A stretch of DNA of 64,000 nt. Origin: Hysterangium stoloniferum (taxonomy: Eukaryota; Basidiomycota; Agaricomycetes; Hysterangiales; Hysterangiaceae). Location: the NCBI GenBank assembly GCA_015178975.1, contig WHVD01000001.1, forward strand, positions 1,488,001 to 1,552,000. Reading direction: 5' to 3'. The notes below the pieces were generated by a model. The model worked only from the letters and a program-made list of their open reading frames with translations, made no database searches and was not told the DNA's origin. A program made the translations under genes and the position numbers. Position 1 is the stretch's first letter. Every line of letters begins with the position of its first letter. Below are positions 55,181-64,000 of the stretch, piece after piece.

Positions 55181-56002
55181 CCTGACACCCATGGTGACAA
55201 ATGCTCTTTTGATGTTGATCACATTGAATATCTAGGCTTCATTTTGGAACCCAATGGACTTACAATGGACAAAGACAAAATCCAGACTATCTGTGAATTG
55301 CCAGAACCCTGAAAGGTTAAAGACATTCAGTCTTGTCTTGGTTTTGCCAACTTCTACCATCATTTCATCCACAACTAATCAGACATTTTGGTTCCCCTTA
55401 CTTGACTTACTCATAAAGGGGCCCCATGGAACTTTACAGACCAGTGCAGAACAGCTTTTCAACAACTCAAAGACACATTCAAATCAGTGCTCATCCTTAC
55501 ACATTGGCAACCAGACCACCTGATAATTATTGAAACTGATGCACCTGACTATGCACTAGCTGTGATTATTTCCATTATCACTCCTGATGGAGAAATTCAC
55601 CCAGTTGCTTTCCTTTCCAGAACGTTTACCTCTACAGAAATCAACTATGATGTCCATGACAAAGAGCTCCTTGGTATTTTTGAGGTGTTCAAGACCTGGC
55701 ATCATTACCTAAAAGGTTCATAAACCCCAATTGACATCCTCACTGACCATAAGAACTTAGAATACTTCACCACAACTAAGCTTCTTACTCATCCACAAGC
55801 CCAATGGTCAGAATACCTCTCTCAATTCAACCTTGTAAATTGTTTTTGGCCTGGCCACCTGGGTGGCAAACCTGACACCATGACTAGATGATGGGATGTC
55901 TATCTTAAAGAGGGGACCAGTGATTATGCAGCAGTCAATCTGCACAATTTCAAGCCTATCTTTACCTCTGAACAACTAATGGCATCCCTTCAAGCCTCCT
56001 CC
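55181..56002 (+). pseudogene. Gypsy G3 pol: RT end and RNase H
   Basis: Plus strand: [114 protein letters not shown], then the TGA also present in the other copies. Upstream RT is missing. Confidence 0.85.
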
Positions 56003-57285
56003 TGTAAGGTATCCGGCTATTTACTCTCTCAAATAATTAACAAGCGTTGACACGGCAAGGGATTCAAGAAATAAACAAATAAAGGTCCAGTAATTTAAAT
56101 ACTGATAGATTAATTAGCTGCACTATTAAGCTTAAACAACTAAAGTCAATATTTGTTTGGTCTCTTGACAAATTCAGATGAACTTGTAGTGACGTGCTCT
56201 ACGAAAGTTAAGTTCTCTTTGAGAATAAAGGTTCGGGAGCTGAATGTATGCGCAATAAGTTGGCAGAAACTTGTCATAAGCCTTCGCTTTCTTGTAGCCT
56301 TTTAGTTTACTATTTATAAAGATTTAACAAGCTGTTAAATAATTTATAAATAGAGAGATTGTCCGAGAGTCGAATATCCAAGCGTTTGTTTAAAGATCGA
56401 TTAACTGTGCTGTTAAAATGGGCTCTTGAATAACCTAAACGGGCAGGGATTTCAGTAATGAGAATTTAGATTTACTTAAGTGATTAGTAAGCCTAAAGGT
56501 TTTCCGGGAAGCTGAGGGAACTTAGATGAATTAGCTAAGTTCAAGAGTTGCTGAGAAAGAGTTCAAAATGCTGCAAGTGTAGGTGCTTGCAGTTAGTAAA
56601 TCAGACTAAGGCTATTTTTGTCCTTAGGATGATTAGATAAGCTTATGAGCTGGTGCTGTTGATAGTAGTAAAGTAGTAGTTATTTATTCAGTGATTTAGG
56701 CCTCCTTTTATACATGTAGAGATTTTTGCTTAATAATAGCTAAATAACTAATTAGGAAATTATTGGAAGCTTCTAAAAGTTTCTATAATTCCGCTATGAT
56801 GTCATAGCTATCACCCGACTCGAAGATCCGAACCGAAGATCCGAACCGGTCGAGTCAGAGAATAAACCCGAGATGGCCAAGGGTGGAAGCAAAATAAGCC
56901 GTGGCGCCGAAACGGAAATAAACGCGGCCGGGCGGCTGCGAAAACTACTCGCGACGATTTGTAAACACGTCGTGACGTCGTCGTCACGTGATGTCACGTG
57001 ATGTCACGTGATCGCGCGATAATAATGCGCATATATGTACTAATATAATATAATAAAAACCCGGTCTCTCGAAATCAGATAACCTGGCTTTATTATACTT
57101 ATATTTCGACCGCTCTAGGCTTCGATTACATAATATGATGTCATTCGAAGCTTTGAGTATTCGAAGTTAAAAGGAAAATAGCCTAATTCTTGAATTAATA
57201 AATAAAATAAAATAGAATAAAATAAATTGAAATAAATTCTGGAAAATTAAGGGAAAATTCGTGAATATATACTAGATACATCACA
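56003..57285 (+). mobile_element. Solo LTR, family H, 1283 bases, TSD CCTCC
   Basis: TGTAAGGTATCC to GATACATCACA, CCTCC on both sides (55,998-56,002, 57,286-57,290). Contains a CpG-rich block (56,800-56,960), tandem cacgtgatgt repeats (56,985-57,010) and a TATA-rich stretch (57,040) before aaacccggtctctcg. Orientation is assigned from this promoter-like region and is tentative. Confidence 0.9.
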
Positions 57286-57290
57286 CCTCC

Positions 57291-57661
57291 CTAGTCATAC
57301 CAATACTTTGCAGCATCACCATTATGGATATCACAAATCTTCATCAAGACATCCTATTGGACCTTCAAAATGACCCAATAACTAGTTCCCATCTCAACAA
57401 CCCCAATGACCAATCAGCCCCCTGATGGACTCAGGACTCAAGTGGTTTTATTCACCTTGATGGCAGAATCTACATACCAGACACCAGAACACCTCATTTG
57501 CGCATGCTTCAGCATGCTCATGACCACCCCATCAAAACTCTTAGCCTTATATGTCAAGAATATACCTGGCCAGCCCTCTGCACACTTGTAAAAAGCTATT
57601 ACAAGTCTTGCACCACCTGTGTGATCCAAAGCCCAAAGACACAAACCCTATGGTCTACTTA
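57291..57661 (+). pseudogene. Gypsy G3 pol: integrase zinc-binding region
   Basis: Continuation of G3: IMDITNLHQDILLDLQNDP, SGFIHLDGRIYIPD, LRMLQHAHDHPIKTLSLICQ, EYTWPALCTLVKSYYKSCTTC. The His and Cys ligands of the zinc domain remain. Ends at the Tc1 insertion. Confidence 0.8.
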
Positions 57662-59251
57662 CAGTGGCTCAAAAAACTGTCCCAATGTTTTCTCATTTTT
57701 GAAAGGTTAGGTCAGTATGGACCACTGACATAAGCAGGAAATCTAAGTAAATAATCAAAGGTACTATAGGATCATGGCTTGAAGGTAAGCCTTGCTTCAT
57801 GTGATTTGAATCAAACCCCATTAAATAATAAATAAAACAAAACAGCTACTCATTGGGACAGTTTTTTGGCCCTTTATTTTTTGACCTGTGTTCCTACTGT
57901 TATACACCAGTACAAGGCAGAGGGAGGCCATGGGAACCATAAAACATGTCACATGACTTTATGGATATTTGTTTGACAGGTTTAAAGTGATTCAACTACA
58001 TCCTGACTTCTTACCACCATCATGAGTTCTATTCTGCTGCTCAATGCTCTTCTATTGTCTCTCTCCTCAATGAAGGCTATTCCTATTGCCAAATCCAGGA
58101 AAGAACTGGTTTAGGCAAGAGTACTGTGAATAGGATTAGTAGGGAAGTGGATGGGAACAAGGAGAACAATCTTGGGGGCTGTCTTCCAAGCTTTCTGGTT
58201 GTGACAAACAGTCAATAATCTGTCAAATCAGCTCTGGACAGCTTGATAATGCAGTTCAGGCTACCCAATTCATTAATTCTATCATTTCCAACCCTGTCAC
58301 TCCTCAAACAGTCAGAAATATACTGAAGGAGAATGGTTTTTACTCTGCAACAAAGCAAAAGTGACCATTGCTCAAAGCCATTCATCATCAGAAGTGACTC
58401 AAATTTGCCCAATATCATGAAAATTGGACTGTGGAGGACTGGAAGAGGGTGTCATGGTCAGATGAGACCAAGATTAACAGGATTGGGTCAGATGGAAAGT
58501 CATATGTGTGAAAACAAAGAGGAGAACCAGTGTCTGACAGAACTACAACACCAACAGTCAAATATGGAGGAGGAAATAACCTCATGGTATGGGGTTGTAT
58601 GGGTTGGAATGGGGTGGGAAAGCTCATAGAAGTGCAGGGGAGGATGGATGCTGAATAATACTGTCAGATTTTGGAGCTGGGAGTAGTGGAAAGTTTTGAA
58701 AAGTTGGAAATGGAGGAGGCCAACCATTACTTTCAGCAGGACAATGATCCTGAACATACATCTCCACAGGCAACAAACAGTTTGAGGACAAGTACTATCC
58801 TGGCCTCCCCAATCCCCTGATCTTAACCCCATAGAACATCTTTGGGAACACCTCAAACGCCAACTCCAAAAATATAACACATCACCCAAGGGAGTACATG
58901 AATTGTGGAAGAGAGTGGTGGAGGAGTGGAATGCAATCCAACCAGAAGTCTGCCAAGATCTAATAGAAAGTATGCCTAGAAGGATCAGGGCAGTTATAAA
59001 GGAAAAAGGGGGGTGTGAAAAGTACTAGATAGTAAAATAATCATACAGTAGCTCAAAAAACTGTCCCAATGAGTAGCTGTTTTGTTTTATTTATTATTCA
59101 ATGGGTTTTGATTCCAATCACATGAATCAAGGCTTATCTTCAAGCCATGATCCTATAGTACCTTTGTTAATTTATCTGCTTATGTCAGTAATCCATGCCA
59201 ACCCAACCATTCAAAAATGAGAAAACATTGGGACAGTTTTTTGAGCCACTG
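57662..59251 (+). mobile_element. Tc1/mariner element with ~208-base inverted arms, TSD TA
   Basis: Begins CAGTGGCTCAAAAAACTGTC and ends with its complement, flanked by TA (57,660-57,661, 59,252-59,253). Left arm 57,662-57,871, right arm 59,046-59,251. Each arm has the terminal motif at both of its own ends in inverted orientation. Inserted in gypsy G3. Confidence 0.92.
58022..59028 (+). pseudogene. Tc1/mariner transposase, decayed
   Basis: HTH region ALLNEGYSYCQIQERTGLG-like (reads SLLNEGYSYCQIQERTGLGK, STVNRISREVDG), then WSDETKINRIGSDGK with the first catalytic D (near 58,460), YFQQDNDPEHTSPQATNSLR with the second (near 58,745), and SPDLNPIEHLWEHLKRQL with the acidic third (near 58,820), ending IRAVIKEKGGCEKY. 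At least four frameshifts and several stops. Related to the fragment at 41,551. Confidence 0.85.
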
Positions 59252-59253
59252 TA

Positions 59254-59921
59254 CATAAGCAACTTCCCATACTGGAGTTCCTGTGGAACTTGATTTCCAT
59301 GGATATCATTAAGCCCCTCCCTCCCTCACAATCCTTTACCTCTATAGTTGTTGTTAACAGATTCACTAAGCAGAGTATTTTCATACTAACATACAACACA
59401 ATTACTGTACCTTCCAAGCTCTTGCAAAATTATTTGTCATCCATGTTTTCTCAAAACATGGTGTTCCAACTCATGTTACTTCAGATTGGGGCTCAGAATT
59501 CATCTCTCATTTTTTCAAATCATTTGGAACAGCCCTCAATATGAAGTTGAATTTCACTTCACAACACCATCCAGAAGGCAATGGACAGACAGAATGAGTT
59601 AACTAAACATTGGAACAATACCTTTGTATCTATTGTAATTATCAACAGGACAATTGGTTGGACATCCTCCCTCTCACTGAATCCCCCACCCATCATTATC
59701 AATGGAGTGCCCAAATTCCAAATTGAGGCCATGTTGGATTCCAAAATTGACCATAGGCAATGTGATTGCAAACTACTCTACTTGGTGAAATGGTCTGGCT
59801 ATGAAGTTCCAGATGAAGAAACATCTTGATCCTTGCCACTGAACTTGGAAATGCACTGGAAGTCATCCTGGACTTTCATACTGCAAATCTGGGCAAGCTG
59901 GGCCCTCTTTCAGTGATTTAG
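59254..59921 (+). pseudogene. Gypsy G3 integrase core and chromodomain
   Basis: KQLPI and GVPVELDFHGYH, RFTKQSIFILTYNTIT, VFSKHGVPTHVTS-like pieces in changing frames, then HPEGNGQTE. At about 59,667 it jumps to PPPIIINGVPKFQIEAMLDS, CKLLYLVKWSGYEVPDEETS, the chromodomain, so the integrase C-terminus is deleted. No LTR follows. Confidence 0.8.
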
Positions 59922-60313
59922 TGTAAGGCTGTCGGTATCAGCCTCACTCGGTCAACACGGACAGGACTAAGTTTTCTTTATTTTTACATCTCAGTAGGAT
60001 ACAAGGTGAATGCGAGGTTCCCTAGGGAAGAGTGGGGAAAGGATTAATGGTCAAGGAGAAGATATTCTATCACTATAAGATATGGGGTTTTTATATAGAG
60101 TCAAGGTGAATGGGGTGGAAGAACAAGGAACCGCATGATCAGGCACAGGGGTGCTACTTAACAATAAAGTGGCGGATCAATGAGTGGCTGATGGGAGAGG
60201 TTGGTGATGATGACCGCATGATAAGGCACAAGGGTGCTACCAAATGGCGGAACAATGAGTGGTTGATGGGAGAGGTTGGTGATGACGTATGTGGTAAGGT
60301 GGCCAGGCTTACA
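59922..60313 (-). mobile_element. LTR (TGTAAGGCTG...AGGCTTACA), 3' LTR of a minus-strand element
   Basis: 392 bases, inverted ends TGTAAGGCTG/CAGGCTTACA. A repeated phrase tgagtggctgatgggagaggttggtgatga occurs at 60,179 and 60,256. Flank left TTTAG; right neighbour is a polypurine tract rather than a TSD, so the element interior lies to the right. Confidence 0.75.
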
Positions 60314-60327
60314 CCCTTCCCCCCTCT
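60314..60327 (-). other. Polypurine tract
   Basis: Minus strand AGAGGGGGGAAGGG immediately before TGTAAGCCTGG of the LTR. Confidence 0.75.
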
Positions 60328-60343
60328 GAAAAATTTACAAGGG

Positions 60344-61947
60344 TTAAAGTTCAATGACAGAGCTGACGGAGAAATCAGAGACGCTTGTGCCGGAGGAATG
60401 GGGAAGATGGTCTTGCGGAAAGGTTCGGAGCCAAGGTAAGGACTGATGGTGAACCTCAGGGGCAATGCGCGGTAACAGTATGTGTATGTTGTATAAAGGA
60501 AACCGACCACAAGGAAAGTGGGGGGCGGAGTATATAGTGTACGTTGTTGAACTTGCAGGGTCGAAGTGTAGAATGGGGAGATGGGGCCCGGTGATGCGAA
60601 TAGGAGGGGCCGACGGAGAGTTGGCGGCCAGGGGGGTGGGTGCGTGGTGCACGGCGGTGGCGATGGGGGTGGGGTGCGTTGCGGAGTGCGCGGTGGTGGT
60701 GTATGGAGTGCGAGGTGCGCGGCGGCGGGGTGGGGGTGGGGTGCGTGAAGCCGGTTATGTGATATTTACTATTTCGACGTGATTTCATTGGTGCGGATTG
60801 GTGAGTTTGTAAGAGGCCAGAAAGGGTCGTGAGCATCCCGGCATAATGTGCATTACAAGACCACCTCGGATCGTGGGCTTGCCGCGAAGCGTGAATGCAT
60901 CTGAGAAGGCGGTTTTGATGCCCTGCGGGCCGGCATTGGGCGGAATTGTTTCGACGGACAGAGTGTCCTGATGGGCGATGGGTGGCATGCAAGAAGAGCG
61001 GCTAAACCCGAATCAAGAGTGTTGACACTTGTTGTACTGGGACAGATACGGGAAACGAAATAATCACAGCGGTGGCCTAACAATGGCAAGGAGCGTACAA
61101 GGTTGACTTTTCTGGAGCGGGGACAGTTTCGGGGTTACCGTTGAATTTGGTGTGTGTGAGGGTGCGGGAAAGTTCGTTTGGATCAAGGGTAACTTGGGGG
61201 CAGCTATTAAGTGTCTTCACACGTTCTTGGGTAAAACGCGCAGGAGTATTGATGTCCAACAGACACGCTTGAGCCGGTGGGCGAAGAAGGCATGTGTGGC
61301 GTTGATGTGAAGGAGTTAGAGGTTTGATCAGACAAGATGCTGTAGGAACCGTCTGACGGGATGAGGGACAATGAGCCTCTTTCGGCATCCAGTATGGCAA
61401 ATGCATAATCCAGAGCAGGGAGAATATCATTATTCATGAGGTCGATAAAAATAGTCTCCTATTTGACGTTGGGAGTGTTGATGCTTCTGGACCGCCTGGT
61501 TGGCAATGGAGCGGGTTCGACTGGGATGGGACGGTTGGTCGATTTCGTCGGGTTTCTTTTCACCGAACTTCATCTATCGACGACAGGCTATAGACCAACT
61601 TGATGGACTACTGGTGTGTATCGTCCAGTGGTAAGCATTGGACACCCTTTCAGTTTGCCGACCTTGACCTCAGCTATAGGTTGGCTTGGTTCGGTTTGTG
61701 GCATCACTAACTTCTTGGCTTGTTTTGTCGGTGAGGCCTTGAAGGGTGTAGTGTACATTTAAAAGGTTGTGTATTCAGTGTCAGCTTCGGTTTCAGTTTC
61801 TGAGGGCTCCGATGCAGTCGGGTTGGCCGATGTGGTTGTGGCGTCCGTGAAGGGATAGACAAGGAGAGGAGGTAGTCCAAGCTTGGCTCTCCTTCTTGTT
61901 TCCGATCGAGTGAGCAGTGGCGTCGATGTAGATGGTGACCGAGGCAT
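60344..61947 (-). pseudogene. Gag-like gene of the minus-strand LTR element
   Basis: Minus strand from MPRSPSTSTPLLTRSETRRR (61,947) and LGLPPLLV through an acidic tail (SEPSETETEADTEY), then in the next frame TEPSQPIAEVKVGKLKGCPM and LTTGRYTPVVHQ, a block I associate with gag proteins of basidiomycete gypsy-type elements, then DILPALDYAFAILDAERGSL, NELSRTLTHTKFNGNPETVP and a final FSVSSVIEL just before the polypurine tract. Frames change several times. No RT, RNase H or integrase is present, so the element looks gag-only or deleted. Confidence 0.5.
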
Positions 61948-62039
61948 AGTAAATATAGTGGTGCGGTAATGCCGACGGATGTAGTGGCAACGGTAGTGAG
62001 CGTGGGCGGTAATGCCGATGGATGTAGTGGCAGCGGTAG

Positions 62040-62400
62040 TGAGCGGCAGTGGTAGTGGTTACAGTAGTGGTTACGGTGATGGTAGCGGTAGCGGTAGTTG
62101 TGGTCGCTGTAGGCACTTACAGGTGTAGTGGTGCGGTAACGGTAGCGGTGGTGGTAGCGGTAGTGGTGGTCGCTATTGGCACTTACAGATGTAGTGGTGC
62201 GGTAGCGGTAACGGTAGTTGTGGTCGCTGTTGGCACTTACGGATGCAGTGGTGCGGTAGCGGTAACGGTAGTTGTGGTCGCTGTTGGCACTTACGGATGC
62301 AGTGGTGCGGTAGCGGTAGCGGTACGGTGGTGGTAGCGGTAGCGGTACGGTGGTGGTAGCGGTAACGGTGGTGGTAGTGGTAGTGGTCGTGAAAATGGTA
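62040..62400. repeat. Minisatellite with ~57-base units plus ggtagc microsatellite
   Basis: Four units containing gtggtcgctgttggcactta followed by cggatgcagtggtgcggtag (62,100, 62,165, 62,222, 62,279), embedded in (ggtagc/ggtggta)n. The long Tyr-Arg-rich frame on the minus strand is a translation of this repeat. Confidence 0.9.
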
Positions 62401-62639
62401 ATACTGTCTCGGATGGTGTACAATGCCTTGGGAATATGAGGCAGTAGTTTGGAGATGCTGACAAGGTGGCTGAAGACTGTGAGGATACGTGGTCCATGGT
62501 CTAGAGGGAAACCGTCCTTGTTGAGATGCTGGGTATGTCGCTGATAAATGCTGTAATGCTGCACTATTTGGCTGTGGCAGTGGCGCTGCCGACCGATAAA
62601 ATGCAGGGTGGTGCAAAGGTGTTGCTTTGACATCTGAAC

Positions 62640-63420
62640 TTAATATACCGGTACATCACGTTGGACCTTTTCGCGACCCATAATAGCGCAAGTGTCCAGG
62701 CCACGTTGTTCAAGATGGGTTAGGCGTTAATCGCAGAACATGAGCACATTTCTATAATATGTGTTTACCAACAAGCACTACCTCCGTATTTAAGCCGGTG
62801 AGCGCGTCGAGTGGACGCATAACGGCGACGGTAGCACGATGACATCATCGAATGTATTATAGTATGCCTAAAATGGAAGTAGCCTGGGAAACCTGCGGCG
62901 CATGTAGATTGTATGGTGGATGTTGGAAGATATGCCGAAGGGTGGCGGATGTGATGTCAGACGCGCAAGTGCACTGAGGGTGGACAGACGTAATGTGTGT
63001 GACGAAGTGTGGACAGACACATCTCAGAGTTGAGCGCAGACGATGGTCACGGTTGGAGTGTCAAAGTGTTGACAGACAGGTGTGTCGCAGTATTGCGGAC
63101 CCGCCGAAACCTTGACATAGGATGGCAGATGTGATGGCATACATGACTAGTACGCCGAAAGGTGGACAGACACGATGGAGTGAAGAGATGTAACGAGGTG
63201 TAGACAGTCGCGGCGATCGGGCAAAGAAGATAAACGCGGTGACACGCCGAAGTGGGCCGACGCGACGATGCGCCGAAGTGGAATGGGACAGATGCGACGG
63301 TGCGATTACGCGCTGAAGTGGAGCGACGGTCGTTGAAAGGAATGTTGAAGGGTGACAGATGTGATACGTGCTGGAGTGTGTAGAGGCGGCGATGTGTTGT
63401 AGTGGGACAGACACGAAGCA
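62640..63420. other. No clear gene
   Basis: GC-richer DNA with many aagtg(t/g)gacagac words on the plus strand at irregular 40-60 base spacing (63,000-63,420). No intact frame with recognisable domain. Confidence 0.4.
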
Positions 63421-63424
63421 CAAG

Positions 63425-63535
63425 TAGTTCGACAAGGAGAGGAGGTAGTCCGAGTTGGGCTCTCCTTCTGTCTCCGAGCGAGCGAGTAACGGTGTAGACG
63501 GAAGGTGAGATATAGGAGTAGTGTGCAGTAGTAGC
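63425..63535 (-). pseudogene. Copy of the gag N-terminal motif, frameshifted
   Basis: Minus strand: PSTPLLARSET, then, one base out of frame, RRRAQLGLPPLLVELL. One base is missing between ET and RRR compared with the copies at 61,900 and 63,740. Confidence 0.55.
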
Positions 63536-63551
63536 CTCTTTTCTTCGTCCG

Positions 63552-63809
63552 TCAGTTGTGGTAGTGACGAGGCCTTGAGGTGAGAGGAGCACGTTCAGTG
63601 TCTGTATCGGTATCGCTTTCTGAAGAGTGCGAGTCGGCTATAATGGGCATTGAGGTAGAGAGCGGTGTGAGTGTGGTGTCTGAGAAGGAGTCTACGAGGA
63701 GAGGAGGTAGTCCAAGGTGGCGTCTCCTTCTCGTTTCCTGGCGGGTAAGTAATGGTGTTGGTGTGTCGGTTAAGCGAGACAGGATGGACGGTTTACGGGT
63801 GTGGGCCAA
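63552..63809 (-). CDS. Copy of the gag N-terminal motif, open 85-codon frame
   Basis: MAHTRKPSILSRLTDTPTPL, LTRQETRRRRHLGLPPLLVD, then DSHSSESDTDTDTERAPL and a short end. It parallels the start of the gag at 61,947 (TPLLTRSETRRR, LGLPPLLV, acidic tail). Probably the start of another gag copy; a separate small gene cannot be excluded. Confidence 0.5.
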   Translation of the reverse strand: MAHTRKPSILSRLTDTPTPLLTRQETRRRRHLGLPPLLVDSFSDTTLTPLSTSMPIIADSHSSESDTDTDTERAPLTSRPRHYHN

Positions 63810-64000
63810 GCATGGGACGGTTCAATTGGTTCAACAATAACGTTGTATAACCAATAGACAGTGGCAAGTGCGATACTGGCAGCAAGTGTGTGTGTACGAT
63901 TATGAGTGCAACTGCGAGTGTGACACGAAGTTGAAGTTATGATTATGAGGCGTTTCAAAATAGCGGTTGACGATGACGGCAAAGATGGTGACTTGTATGT

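Noticed and set aside
60456-60992. 178-codon His/Pro-rich minus-strand ORF
   Set aside because: Composition typical of a chance frame in GC-rich DNA; the gag-like signal lies in other frames.
61707-62633. 308-codon minus-strand ORF rich in Tyr-Arg and Thr
   Set aside because: Most of it translates the ggtagc microsatellite and the 57-base minisatellite; only its left part overlaps the gag-like region in another frame.

Overview
The window reads as a transposon-packed stretch of a fungal, probably basidiomycete (Agaricomycetes-type), nuclear genome. The evidence is the short 50-90 base GT-AG introns, an NLR-like gene with an alpha/beta-hydrolase, NB-ARC and kinesin-light-chain-type TPR layout, chromodomain Ty3/gypsy elements, Ty1/copia, Helitrons and Tc1/mariner, and strong CpG loss in the repeats. 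There is no bacterial or viral gene organisation, no CRISPR array, and I found no tRNA or rRNA gene. Species cannot be named from the sequence alone. All boundaries were read by eye; those with a target-site duplication (TSD) should be exact, others are approximate.

Layout. 1-3.3 kb: a TPR-repeat ORF entering from the left edge and ending at a polypurine tract plus LTR. 4.4-11.3 kb: a Helitron cut by a complete 4.78 kb copia element (TSD AAAGA) and fused to a second, truncated copia. 11.8-12.1 kb: a gene relic. 14-18.2 kb: the NLR-like gene, whose TPR part is split by a solo LTR (TSD GCCAG). 18.2-24.9 kb: gene-poor DNA with solo LTRs and 17-, 19- and 20-base repeats. 24.9-41.3 kb: a nest in which a GGAGG-ended MITE holds an 8.86 kb gypsy element (TSD AAAGG) that itself holds two MITEs and a solo LTR, and further on another MITE holding a solo LTR. 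41.4-45.7 kb: gypsy, Tc1 and shuffled gypsy pieces. 45.7-48.6 kb: an AT-rich segment with an intact DDE transposase carrying a C-terminal chromodomain and a second intact ORF, the best candidate for an unfamiliar system. 49.4-54.9 kb: a Helitron interrupted by an LTR inside an LTR. 55-59.9 kb: a gypsy relic split by a 1.28 kb solo LTR and a Tc1 element. 60-64 kb: a gag-only LTR element on the minus strand with extra copies of its gag N-terminus, and a minisatellite.

Two general signals stand out. Differences between paired LTRs, and nearly all in-frame stops in the copia and gypsy ORFs, are C-to-T changes at CpG (CGA to TGA), as expected from methylation-linked decay. The gypsy LTRs carry an 11-base match between the predicted RNA 5' end and the primer-binding site, and it co-varies between copies, which points to Tf1-type self-priming.
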